This document shows, piece after piece, positions 56,175 through 64,000 of a stretch of 64,000 bases of DNA. Position 1 is the first letter of the stretch; each line of letters starts with the position of its first letter. The DNA comes from Archangium sp. (GTDB taxonomy: Bacteria > Myxococcota > Myxococcia > Myxococcales > Myxococcaceae): assembly GCA_022843845.1 (NCBI GenBank), contig JALHMW010000006.1, positions 62,001-126,000 of the forward strand. The letters run 5' to 3'. A model generated the notes under the pieces. That model was not told the origin of the DNA. It did no database searches and worked only from the letters and a program-made list of their open reading frames with translations. The translations under genes were made by a program, and so were the position numbers.

Positions 56175-57527
56175 TCACGCCGTCATGATCTCGCGCATCG
56201 GCGTCGTGCTGCGCCCCGTCCCAGCGCCGACGGACGTGAACGTCGGCCCACCGACCGCCTGCATCAACGCCAGCAGCAGGTCGCTCGTGTTGCGCCCACC
56301 GGTCGCCCGGTAGTGCATGTTGGTGCGCAGCGCGCCACCCGCCGAGCCGGCCACCAGAATCGGGTAGTCCTGACCTGAGTGCGTGTAGCCCTCCGACACG
56401 TCCGAGGTGCACATCACCGCGCTGTTCCCCAACACGGTCGAGGTCCCTTCGGTGATGTTCCTCATCGCGGTCAGCGTCCTGGCGAAGCAGCGCATCGAGA
56501 ACACCACCGAGTCGCTCACCTTGCCCTGCTCGTTCTGATCGTGCGTGAGCGAGTGCTCCGAGGCGCGCGGGCCGGTGCCGAGCCAGTTGAACGTGTGGAA
56601 GCCGACGGAGCCCGAGAACTGGTAGGTGACGACGCGCGTGAGATCGCACGCGAGCGCCATCGCCATCAGGTCGCTCATCACGCCGTTGACCGCTTCGATC
56701 TGCTCCTGGCCGTTGACGTCGACGTTGGTCTGCGTCGCAGCGCCGGGCACCCGGCAGGCTCCCGTCGGCGCCACGGGCAGCTGCTGCACGCGCTGACGCA
56801 GCTCGCTGATGCCGGTGAGGTGTTGATCGAGCCGCGCCTTGTCGGCGGCGCCCAGCTTCGTCTGCAGCGTACGGGTCTCGTCCCGAACCGCGTCGAGCAC
56901 GCTGGTGCGCAGCGTGTTGCGGGGATCGTTCGGAGAGTTCATCACGCCAGTGAAGAGCTGGTTGAAGAGCGTGACGGGGTTCTCGGTCGCCTCGAGCGGC
57001 GCGGTCGGAGAGGCGTGCGAGAGGAACGCGAGCGTCGGCCCTTCACCACGCACGATGCGCTTCGACACGCGCAGCTGCATCGACTTGAAGCGCGTCTGGG
57101 TGCCGATGACGTCGGCGAGATTCTGATCGATCGATCGCTGCGTGAGGCGCGAGGCGTACGGCGCGTTGCCAGCCGGGAGCGGGAAGATCTCGGCGCCCGA
57201 CACCATCGCCGCGACGCCGTCGTGGTGCCCGCGCCTGCCGGGAATGCGAATGTTGCAGCCGCCGACGACGATCAGCTGATCCTTCAGCGCCGCGAGTGGC
57301 TGGAGCTGCTCCGAGAGCTGCCACGCGTTGCCCTGGCCCTGCGCCGCGGGACGCCACCGGGGAAGGTTGACGCCGTTGCCGAAGAACCACATCACGTAGC
57401 GCTTGGGGAACTGCTGGCCCTGCGCGTACGCCGTGCCGTGGCTGTTGAGCATCGCCTCGAGGGTCGGCAGCGCGATCGCCGCGCCAGCACCCTTGAGCGT
57501 CCATCGTCGTGAGAGTCGGAAGGCCAT
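56175..57527 (-). CDS. DUF1552 family protein with Tat signal
   Basis: A 450-residue protein with a twin-arginine signal (SRRWTLKGAGAAIALPTLEA). It contains PKRYVMWFFGNGVNLPRW and GVAAMVSGAEIFPLP, typical of DUF1552 proteins, and YTHSGQDYPILVAGSAGGAL near the end. DUF1552 proteins are predicted exported, with unknown function, and are almost always next to DUF1592/DUF1588-type cytochrome-like proteins. The gene starts 10 bases after the DUF1592 gene, so they are co-transcribed. Confidence 0.9.
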   Translation of the reverse strand: MAFRLSRRWTLKGAGAAIALPTLEAMLNSHGTAYAQGQQFPKRYVMWFFGNGVNLPRWRPAAQGQGNAWQLSEQLQPLAALKDQLIVVGGCNIRIPGRRGHHDGVAAMVSGAEIFPLPAGNAPYASRLTQRSIDQNLADVIGTQTRFKSMQLRVSKRIVRGEGPTLAFLSHASPTAPLEATENPVTLFNQLFTGVMNSPNDPRNTLRTSVLDAVRDETRTLQTKLGAADKARLDQHLTGISELRQRVQQLPVAPTGACRVPGAATQTNVDVNGQEQIEAVNGVMSDLMAMALACDLTRVVTYQFSGSVGFHTFNWLGTGPRASEHSLTHDQNEQGKVSDSVVFSMRCFARTLTAMRNITEGTSTVLGNSAVMCTSDVSEGYTHSGQDYPILVAGSAGGALRTNMHYRATGGRNTSDLLLALMQAVGGPTFTSVGAGTGRSTTPMREIMTA

Positions 57528-57536
57528 GGTCGTTCC

Positions 57537-59216
57537 TCACTCCACCGTGCCGAAGCGGAAGGCGTCGCTCGTCACGACGGCCAACACGAGGTCGGTGTAG
57601 CGGAAGCCGCTCTGTTTCCAGCCGTTGTGGAGATCGTACATCGCACGCTCTTCGGACTCGGCCTCGAAGCGGCCCGTCGCCTGGCGGAACACGGTCGTCG
57701 TCATGCACTGGGTGAAGCGGGGGTCGGCGTGGAGCAGGGCGGCGAAGTCTTGCGCGCCGGTGTAGCGCTCCATGCGGTTGAAGACGGGGTCGAAGGTTCC
57801 GGTCGAGTCGATGGTCAGTCCGTTGTCCATGGTGCGCGGGCGGCCGAGCGAGTCAAAGCCCTCGAACGGGAAGCCGAAGGGATCCATCAGCTGGTGGCAG
57901 CCCTGGCAGCGCGACTCGGCGGTGCGCTCCTCGAGGCGCTGACGGAAGGTGCGGCGGTTCATCATGTCGGGCGGAGGCACCACCGCGACGACGTCAGGCG
58001 GCGCCATCGCGACGGCCATGCACAAGAGGCGCTGGCGAACGAGCTTGCCGCGGTGGGTGGGCGACGTGTCGGCGTCGTGGGCCTTGTTGGCGAGGTAGCC
58101 CAGGCGGGTCAGCACGCCGGCGCGCGTCGCGGGCAGCTCGACAGGCTGGAAGCCGGTCATCGGCCCGGTGACGCCGTAGAGGGGCGCGATGCGGCGGTCG
58201 ACGAAGCCCACGCGGGTGGTGAGCAGGTCGCGGAAGTCCTGGTCTCCATCGAGCGCGACGTGCGCGAAGAGGTAGCGCATCTCCTGGCGCATCGAGGTGG
58301 CGACGTCGCGGTTGAAGGCCGGGTCGCTCTTCTGGGACGACATCAGGCCCTCGAGCTCGAACACCTCGTCGAAGAGCGCCGACACGGCCTCACGCGCTTC
58401 GGTGCGTCGCAGCAGCCGTTCTGCCTGAGCTCGAAGCCCGGCTGGCGTCGCGAGCGCTCCGCTGGCCGCTGCGTCGAGCAGCGAATCGTCGGGCGTCGAC
58501 TGCACGAGGAAGAACGAGAGCCGGGTTGCCAACTCGTACGTCTCGAGCTTGCGCCAGCCCGTCGCCGCGTCGGCCATGCCGCGCTCGTCGAGGTAGATGA
58601 AGTTCGGAGACTGGAGCAGGCCGGCGATGACGAACTCCACGCCGCGGGTGAAGTCGCGGTACGCCGCCGCAGCCGAGAGGCCAATCGTGCGCCAGCGCGT
58701 CACCTCGTCGGTGGTGAGCGGCCGGCGGAACACCCGGCGGCCCAGCGTGGTGACGACCTGCTCCATGCAGGCCGAGTCCATCGTGTTGGCGGGCGTGCAC
58801 GGAATCACGCGGCTGCGCCCGTTCGCGTCGGCCAGCGCGGCCTGCGCGGCGAGGAAGGCGTTGTCTTCGTACCGCGTGACGTCGGTCGGCGTGACGCTCT
58901 TGCTGCTCGCCCCGATGGTGACGAGGCCGCCCTCGGTGAGATCGGGCGTGATGGTGACGGCGTTCATCGCGTTGGTGCCGAGCAGGTCGCGCACGGTGTT
59001 CCGGTACCACTGCCCGAGCATCACGCGCGGGCGCAGCACCCCCGGAGCGAAGGGCGGAAACACCGGCTCGGTGGGGCCGGCCATGCCGCCACCAGAAGGG
59101 CCGGGCACGACGACCGGAGGCAGGCTCGCCGGCGGGTTGGTGGGTGTGATGGCGCCGCCGACGAGCGCACCTTCACAGGCGCTCACGAGCAGGGCTGAGA
59201 TCAACAGGTGACGCAT
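57537..59216 (-). CDS. DUF1592/DUF1588/DUF1585-type haem-binding lipoprotein
   Basis: A 559-residue predicted lipoprotein: signal MRHLLISALLVSAC (lipobox VSAC). After a Pro-rich linker come the helical modules of the DUF1587/1592/1588/1585 series: RRVFRRPLTTDEVTRWR, GVEFVIAGLLQSPNFIYLDE, LAPLYG-like RIAPLYGVTGPM, and a c-type haem motif ESRCQGCHQLMDPFGFPFEG. The last domain ends FRQATGRFEAESEERA. Such proteins are common in planctomycetes and myxobacteria and are thought to take part in extracellular electron transfer or carbohydrate oxidation. The start was chosen at MRHLL; 59240 is also possible. Confidence 0.88.
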   Translation of the reverse strand: MRHLLISALLVSACEGALVGGAITPTNPPASLPPVVVPGPSGGGMAGPTEPVFPPFAPGVLRPRVMLGQWYRNTVRDLLGTNAMNAVTITPDLTEGGLVTIGASSKSVTPTDVTRYEDNAFLAAQAALADANGRSRVIPCTPANTMDSACMEQVVTTLGRRVFRRPLTTDEVTRWRTIGLSAAAAYRDFTRGVEFVIAGLLQSPNFIYLDERGMADAATGWRKLETYELATRLSFFLVQSTPDDSLLDAAASGALATPAGLRAQAERLLRRTEAREAVSALFDEVFELEGLMSSQKSDPAFNRDVATSMRQEMRYLFAHVALDGDQDFRDLLTTRVGFVDRRIAPLYGVTGPMTGFQPVELPATRAGVLTRLGYLANKAHDADTSPTHRGKLVRQRLLCMAVAMAPPDVVAVVPPPDMMNRRTFRQRLEERTAESRCQGCHQLMDPFGFPFEGFDSLGRPRTMDNGLTIDSTGTFDPVFNRMERYTGAQDFAALLHADPRFTQCMTTTVFRQATGRFEAESEERAMYDLHNGWKQSGFRYTDLVLAVVTSDAFRFGTVE

Positions 59217-59339
59217 TGGCCATTTCACAGCAGCGTTCATGCCGCCTCAGGGTCTGTGCATCAGCCTGGAATCACAGGACATTCGATCGCAAGTGGAGCC
59301 TCGGTGCTCCATGCGGTGTTGACAGCAGGTGACAGTGCG

Positions 59340-60578
59340 TCAGCCGACGCGCGCGCCCTTGGGGATCACCACGATGCCCGACTCGGTGAGGGTGAAGCGC
59401 TTCTTGTCTTCTTCCGGGTCGACGCCGATCTGCGTGCCGGGCGGAATGGTGACGTTCTTGTCGATGATGGCGCGGCGAATGATGGCGTGACGGCCGATCT
59501 CCACGCCCTCCATCAAGACGCTGTCGGTGACCTCGGCCCAGGAGTTCACGCGCACGCGCGGCGAGAGCACCGAGCGATGCACCGAGCTGCCCGAGATGAT
59601 GCAGCCTTCGCTCACCAGCGAGTCGGTCGCGCGGCCGATGCGCTTGTTGGCCGAGTCGTTGAAGACGAACTTCGCCGGCGGCAGCGTCGAGTTCGCGGTG
59701 TGGATGGGCCACTCGCCATTGTAGAGGTTGAAGATCGGCTCGACGCCGACCAGGTCCATGTTGCACTGGAAGTACGTGTCGAGCGTTCCGACGTCGCGCC
59801 AGTAGCCGCGCTCCCGCTGACCCTGCCCGGGCACCACGTTCGAGAAGAAGTCGTAGGCGAAGACGTTGGCGCGGTCGTGCATCGACGAGAGAATCGACTT
59901 GCCGAAGTCGTGGGCCGAGCCCTCGAGCTTCGCGTCGTTCGTCACCTCGGCCACCAGCGAGTCGGTGCGGAAGATGTAGTTGCCCATCGACGCGAGGCAC
60001 TTGGTCGGGTCGTTCGGCATCGGCGGCGGGTTCTTCGGCTTCTCGAGGAAGGCCTTCACGCGCCCATCGGCGGCGACGTCGAGAATGCCGAACTGGCTGC
60101 CCTCTTCGATGGGCACCGGCAGCACGCCCACGGTGCAGTCCGACTTTCGCGAGACGTGGAAGTCGAGCATCTGGCGCACGTCCATCACGTAGACGTTGTC
60201 GGCGCCGAAGACGAAGACATGGTCGGGCTCCTCGTCGGTGATGAGGTTGAGGTTCTGGTAGATCGCGTCGGCGCTGCCCTTGTACCAGTCACCGCCGGTG
60301 CGCATCTGGGCGGGCACGGCCTCGCAGTAGTGCCCCACGAAGGCCGTCATGCGCCACGCGCGCGAGAGGTGGTTGTTGAGCGAGTCCGACTTGTACTGGG
60401 TCAGCACCTTGATCTTGAAGACGTTCGAGTTGACGAAGTTCGAGAGACAGAAGTCGATGATGCGGTAGCGGCCGGCGAACGGCACCGCAGGCTTCGCGCG
60501 CTCCCGAGTCAGAGGTTCGAGCCGGGTTCCCGCACCGCCCGCCATGACCATCGCCATCGTTCGACCGAGCATGGCCAA
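59340..60578 (-). CDS. glgC: glucose-1-phosphate adenylyltransferase
   Basis: Makes ADP-glucose from glucose-1-phosphate and ATP for glycogen synthesis. The 412-residue protein has [20 protein letters not shown] (nucleotide binding), [34 protein letters not shown]-type region ([10 protein letters not shown]) and the sugar-binding [10 protein letters not shown], then a left-handed beta-helix C-terminus ([20 protein letters not shown]). Length is normal. A TACGCT element lies just before the start. Confidence 0.95.
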   Translation of the reverse strand: MAMLGRTMAMVMAGGAGTRLEPLTRERAKPAVPFAGRYRIIDFCLSNFVNSNVFKIKVLTQYKSDSLNNHLSRAWRMTAFVGHYCEAVPAQMRTGGDWYKGSADAIYQNLNLITDEEPDHVFVFGADNVYVMDVRQMLDFHVSRKSDCTVGVLPVPIEEGSQFGILDVAADGRVKAFLEKPKNPPPMPNDPTKCLASMGNYIFRTDSLVAEVTNDAKLEGSAHDFGKSILSSMHDRANVFAYDFFSNVVPGQGQRERGYWRDVGTLDTYFQCNMDLVGVEPIFNLYNGEWPIHTANSTLPPAKFVFNDSANKRIGRATDSLVSEGCIISGSSVHRSVLSPRVRVNSWAEVTDSVLMEGVEIGRHAIIRRAIIDKNVTIPPGTQIGVDPEEDKKRFTLTESGIVVIPKGARVG

Positions 60579-60661
60579 AGCGTAACACCCGCGCCGCGAC
60601 CCGTCCGTTCTGTCGACGCCGACGGTCGCGCACTTCTTTCGCTGGGCTAGGGTGCACGACC

Positions 60662-61315
60662 ATGAAGATGTACCTGCCCCCCCCGGGGTCCAAGCCGGCG
60701 CGGCGCTCAGTGCTGAAGAGGGGCCTCATTGGAGGCGCGCTGCTCGCGCTCGGTGGCGGCGGCTTTCTCTTCACGCGCAAGTCCGTCGAGGTCGATCCTC
60801 CAGGCGATGGGCTCCTGTCGTTCACCGCGCGCGAGTTCGCGATCGTCACCGCCCTCTCGTATCGGGTGATTCCGCACCGCGAGGGGTTTCCCACCGTCGA
60901 CGCCGTGCAGGTCGCGCGCGGCTGCGATCGCATTCTCACGCTCGTCGACGAGACGGCGCTCACCGAGACGAAGCAGCTGCTGATGTTGCTCGAGAACGCG
61001 CTGCCCAACTTCCTCTTCGGCCGGCGCGCGCGAACGTTCTCGACGATGTCGAGCGATGATCAAGACGCGGTGTTGACCGAGTGGCAGACCAGCCGCATCA
61101 CGCTGCGCCGCACGGGCTACACGGCGCTGCGCGGGCTGGTGATGGCTGCGTACTTCTCGTCTCCGGCGACGTGGCCTGCCATCGGCTACCCGGGCCCGCT
61201 GCCGGGCATTCACGATCCCAACGCGCCGGTGTGGAAAGGCGGAGGCGTCGAGCGCCCCATCGGCAACGGCACCTTCCGCGAACCAGCGCCCGCGGTTGAC
61301 GGAGGCACGCCATGA
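60662..61315 (+). CDS. gluconate 2-dehydrogenase subunit 3-like protein with Tat signal
   Basis: A 217-residue protein with a twin-arginine signal ([18 protein letters not shown]). The rest matches the small (gamma) subunit of membrane-bound gluconate-type dehydrogenases: [20 protein letters not shown] and DVAxxxR-like [12 protein letters not shown]. This subunit carries its flavin partner across the membrane. The GMC oxidoreductase gene follows with a 4-base overlap. A TAGGGT hexamer lies 12 bases before the ATG. Confidence 0.85.
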   Translation: MKMYLPPPGSKPARRSVLKRGLIGGALLALGGGGFLFTRKSVEVDPPGDGLLSFTAREFAIVTALSYRVIPHREGFPTVDAVQVARGCDRILTLVDETALTETKQLLMLLENALPNFLFGRRARTFSTMSSDDQDAVLTEWQTSRITLRRTGYTALRGLVMAAYFSSPATWPAIGYPGPLPGIHDPNAPVWKGGGVERPIGNGTFREPAPAVDGGTP

Positions 61316-62859
61316 CGGGCCGGATCATCACGGGCGACGAGCTCACGAAGGACGTCACCGTCGAGTGCGACGTCTGCGTCATCGGCTCGGGCTCGGGCGG
61401 CGCGTGGACGGCGCACGAGCTCGTCAAGCAGGGCAAGTCGGTCGTGATGCTCGAAGAGGGCGGGTACCACACGCGCCGCGAGTTCGACATGAACGAGCCC
61501 CGCGCCTTCCAGAACCTGTACCAGGAGCTCGGCAACCGCGCGGCTGACGATCTCTCCATCACGATTCTGCAGGGCCGCAGCGTCGGCGGTGGCACCACGG
61601 TGAACTGGTGCAGCAGCTTCCGCACGCCCGAGCGGATCTTGAAGATCTGGAAGGAGCGCCACGGCATCGAGACGTTGTCGACCGCCGCGCTCACGCCGCA
61701 CTGGGAGGTCATCGAGCAGCGCTTGCACATCGCGCAGTGGCCGCAAGAGATGATGAACGCCAACAACAAGGTGCTGTGGGAGGGCCTTGGCGCGCTTGGC
61801 TACGAGCGCGGGCTCATTCGCCGCAACGTGAACAACTGCCTCAACCTCGGCTACTGCGGCCTCGGCTGCCCGGTCGACGCGAAGCAGTCGATGTCGGTGA
61901 CGGTGCTGCCCGACGCGGTCGAGAAGGGGCTGACGCTCTACGCGAACACCTCGGCGCGCGTGCTCGATTGGGACGGCCGCAAGGTGACGGCGGTGCGGGC
62001 CGAGGTGCTCGATGGCACCACGCGCAAGCCCACGGGCGTGAAGGTCGTCGTGAAGCCGAAGGTCACCGTCGTCAGCGGCGGCGCCATCAACTCGCCGGGC
62101 CTCTTGATGCGCTCGCAGCTGCTCTCGGAGGGCCGCGTCGGCGAGAAGACGTGGTTCCACCCGGTGCTGATGATGATGGCGGAGTTCGAGCACGAGGTGA
62201 ACGCCTTCCACGGCGCGCCGCAGAGCGTGTACTCGCACCACTTCATCGAGCGCGGTCCGGGGAAGATGGGCTACTTCCTCGAGGTGCCTCCGGTGCAGCC
62301 GATGTTGGCGTCGACGGTGCTCACGGGCGCTGGCGCCGAGACGATCGAGCTGATGACGAAGCTCAAGCACCTCAACGTGATGTTGGCGATTCACGTCGAC
62401 GGGCTGCTCCCCGAAGAAGAGGGCGCGACGGTGCGGCTGCGAGAGGGCGCGCACTCCCGCTACTCCATCAAGTACGCGTTCACGCCGGCCCACTGGGAGT
62501 CGTTTCGGGCCTCGTGCAAAGAGATGGCGAAGCTCCAGTTCGCCGCGGGCGCGAAGCAGGTGCGCTCGCTCCACGTGTCACCGGTGACGCTCAACTCGGT
62601 GGCCGACCTCGGCAAGCTCGACGACGCGAAGTGGGAGGCGATGCAGCTGCGCGTGGCGACGGCGCATCAGATGGGTGGCTGCCGCATGGGGAAAGACCCG
62701 TCGACGTCGGTCGTCGACCCGCACCTCAAGTACCACTCGCTCGACAACCTCTTCGTCGTCGATGGCTCGGTGCTCCCGACGTCGCTCGGCGTGAACCCGC
62801 AAGAGACGATCTTCGGCATCGCGCGGTGGGCGGCGACGCACATCGGTCAAGCGGTCTGA
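61312..62859 (+). CDS. GMC-family FAD oxidoreductase
   Basis: A 515-residue flavoprotein: the FAD-binding VCVIGSGSGGAWTAHELVKQ near residue 22, VVMLEEGGYHTRREF, LQGRSVGGGTTVNWCSSF, VVSGGAINSPGLLMRS and the catalytic end GSVLPTSLGVNPQETI. A cysteine-rich segment (NNCLNLGYCGLGCPVDAKQ) and HQMGGCRMGKDP are those of long-chain-alcohol-oxidase-like and gluconate-type enzymes. It has no signal of its own and is expected to be co-exported with the Tat subunit encoded upstream. A cytochrome c subunit, the usual electron acceptor, is not adjacent. Confidence 0.9.
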   Translation: MTGRIITGDELTKDVTVECDVCVIGSGSGGAWTAHELVKQGKSVVMLEEGGYHTRREFDMNEPRAFQNLYQELGNRAADDLSITILQGRSVGGGTTVNWCSSFRTPERILKIWKERHGIETLSTAALTPHWEVIEQRLHIAQWPQEMMNANNKVLWEGLGALGYERGLIRRNVNNCLNLGYCGLGCPVDAKQSMSVTVLPDAVEKGLTLYANTSARVLDWDGRKVTAVRAEVLDGTTRKPTGVKVVVKPKVTVVSGGAINSPGLLMRSQLLSEGRVGEKTWFHPVLMMMAEFEHEVNAFHGAPQSVYSHHFIERGPGKMGYFLEVPPVQPMLASTVLTGAGAETIELMTKLKHLNVMLAIHVDGLLPEEEGATVRLREGAHSRYSIKYAFTPAHWESFRASCKEMAKLQFAAGAKQVRSLHVSPVTLNSVADLGKLDDAKWEAMQLRVATAHQMGGCRMGKDPSTSVVDPHLKYHSLDNLFVVDGSVLPTSLGVNPQETIFGIARWAATHIGQAV

Positions 62860-62860
62860 C

Positions 62861-63676
62861 TCACTCCGGCTCGGGCGCGTCGTCGGCTTTGACGGTCTTC
62901 TTCGTCGGGAGCCTCGGCGCGCGGCTGACCTCGGCCGAGGGGAACTTCGACTGCGCCTCGAGGTAGGCCTTCGGCTCGGGCGCCTTTTTCGGCTTCTTCG
63001 CGGCCGCGTCGGGCGCTGGCGGCGCGAAGGCCGGCAGGTTTCCCGGTGACGCAGCCACCTTGCTCCCGTCGCAGAACAGCCACTCGGTGTGGCCCTTCTC
63101 GTCTTCGAACGCCGCGAACAACACGGGGCCGGCCGGAGCGCGTTGCCCCTTCGCCGGGGGCGCGCACGACCTCTCGCTCGCGGCCTGCTGCGCCGTGGGC
63201 CGGCCTTCTTTCCACGCGGCGAGCGCCTTCTTCGCCTTGACGATCACCAGCAGCTCAGGCGCCTCGGCCAGCCGCTTGCGGCCCAGGTCGGTCAGCTCCT
63301 GGGTGCGAAGGAGGCCCTCGAAGCGGCAGCCTGCCTTGCTGGCCTGGTTGAGGCCCCGCTTCTGCAGATCGAGCGCGACGGGCAGCTCGCGCTGCGCCTC
63401 TTCGAGCAAGGTGACGTGTTCGTCGGCCCAGATGCCTTCGGGGTCCGCCGAGGTCTGACCGAGGAAGTTCGCGAGCAGCGCGTTCATCGAGTCGAAGTCC
63501 TGCTGCATTATCTTCGGGTCGATCGCGCACAGGTCGCTGACGCGCGACCAGTCCCGGTAGGTGGCGCGGGTGCCGCCGAGCGTGACGAAGGCCTCGGGTG
63601 GTGCGGTGACGACGCGCTTCACGCACGCGCTCGAGAGGGCCAGCACACACACGGGAACGAGACGGGCGACGTTCAT
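62861..63676 (-). CDS. hypothetical lipoprotein
   Basis: A 271-residue predicted lipoprotein: signal MNVARLVPVCVLALSSAC (lipobox SSAC). The mature part is helical (LLEEAQRELPVALDLQKRG, LLVIVKAKKALAAWKEGR) with several Cys, and the C-terminal 80 residues are Ala/Pro/Lys-rich and disordered. Not recognised. It converges on the GMC oxidoreductase gene. A TAGCGT element precedes the start by about 12 bases. Confidence 0.78.
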   Translation of the reverse strand: MNVARLVPVCVLALSSACVKRVVTAPPEAFVTLGGTRATYRDWSRVSDLCAIDPKIMQQDFDSMNALLANFLGQTSADPEGIWADEHVTLLEEAQRELPVALDLQKRGLNQASKAGCRFEGLLRTQELTDLGRKRLAEAPELLVIVKAKKALAAWKEGRPTAQQAASERSCAPPAKGQRAPAGPVLFAAFEDEKGHTEWLFCDGSKVAASPGNLPAFAPPAPDAAAKKPKKAPEPKAYLEAQSKFPSAEVSRAPRLPTKKTVKADDAPEPE

Positions 63677-63816
63677 GGCGGCGGGACGCTAGCAGGCACC
63701 CTCGACCTCGCAGCCGACGTTTCGGTCACCGCGACGGCGTGTCGCAGGTAGCAACAGGTGCGACATCGACTCTGCGCTCAGAGGCCCGGCGGGGCTGTGG
63801 TAGAAATCGACTCCTC

Positions 63817-64000
63817 ATGGCGGGTCACGAGACACGCGTCACCACCATCCGCAGGCTCAAAGATCAGATCAAGGTCAGCGGAGAGAGCTGCCTGGTCGAG
63901 ATTCACGGCCCGGAGCTCGGGAAGAAGTTCGTCATCGAAGGTGACGAGCTCAGCATCGGCCGTGACGAGAAGAACACCATCGTCATCGATCTCGACAACG
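63817..64000 (+). CDS. FHA-domain protein, N-terminal part (continues beyond window)
   Basis: The start of a protein reading MAGHETRVTTIRRLKDQIKV, followed by the first strands of an FHA domain (GPELGKKFVIEGDELSIGRD, then EKNTIVIDLDN). The conserved GRD is the FHA phosphothreonine-binding loop. In related bacteria this N-terminus is often followed by a GGDEF or a response domain, but the rest lies outside the window. A TAGAAA element lies 11-16 bases before the ATG. Confidence 0.8.
   Translation, partial: MAGHETRVTTIRRLKDQIKVSGESCLVEIHGPELGKKFVIEGDELSIGRDEKNTIVIDLDN

Noticed and set aside
57627..59198. 523-codon plus-strand frame over the DUF1592 gene
   Set aside because: Antisense shadow with no domain. 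The minus strand encodes a signal peptide, haem motif and conserved modules.

Overview
The window is 64 kb of GC-rich, densely coding bacterial DNA that looks like a chromosome of the Myxococcota. Pointers are several Ser/Thr kinases with long Pro/Ala linkers, a PP2C phosphatase, FHA, PilZ and PATAN (DUF4388-like) proteins, lipoproteins with Asp-Ala-Gly repeats, and a DUF1592/DUF1552 pair. This placement is inferred from gene content only. I see no insertion sequence, prophage, rRNA operon or CRISPR array. No gene-free stretch exceeds 300 bases.

Layout. 1-8486: end of a cytidine deaminase gene, a DUF1295 membrane protein, a CBS-pair protein, a DUF697-SCP2 fusion, an M32 carboxypeptidase, a Ser/Thr kinase and a GT22 mannosyltransferase. 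8497-15522, minus strand: a translation block with a zinc-finger/TPR membrane protein, serS, four serine tRNA genes (UGA, GCU, CGA, GGA), tRNA-Arg(ACG), tadA and the SRP RNA with its terminator. 15731-25126: envelope polysaccharide and signalling genes (GT2, polysaccharide deacetylase, Ser/Thr kinase, FHA-AAA-Fis regulator, nucleotidyltransferase, UDP-glucose dehydrogenase, UbiA-type prenyltransferase) plus an AlkD-like repair protein. 25201-30234: a tRNA-Gly-like remnant, a YgiT zinc finger, an AmgK/MurU-like sugar salvage pair, PP2C, DUF192 and TrmL. 30244-37794: a signalling block with a 1384-residue helical-repeat/J-domain/TPR protein, a PilZ protein, and a receiver-PATAN-TPR protein with Glu at the phospho-acceptor site.

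37821-45686: tsaD-rsmA, a predicted pseudokinase, an Asp-Ala-Gly-repeat lipoprotein, a methyltransferase, an unknown two-gene mini-operon under a near-consensus promoter, and a deoxynucleoside kinase. 45870-53756: panB and panC separated by a hipBA toxin-antitoxin module, a VKOR-like protein and an L,D-transpeptidase-like protein, then smpB-sspB (ribosome rescue and ClpXP delivery), adenosine deaminase and a small membrane protein. 53753-64000: a membrane glycosyltransferase/O-antigen-ligase pair, the DUF1552/DUF1592 operon, glgC, a Tat-exported small subunit with a GMC oxidoreductase, a lipoprotein, and the start of an FHA protein.

A recurrent feature is a TAnnnT -10-like hexamer placed 3 to 22 bases before the start codon, often without a Shine-Dalgarno sequence. 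This suggests that leaderless or very short-leader mRNAs are common here. I used it to choose several start codons. Coordinates read by eye (RNA genes, promoter elements, chosen starts) may be off by one or two bases.
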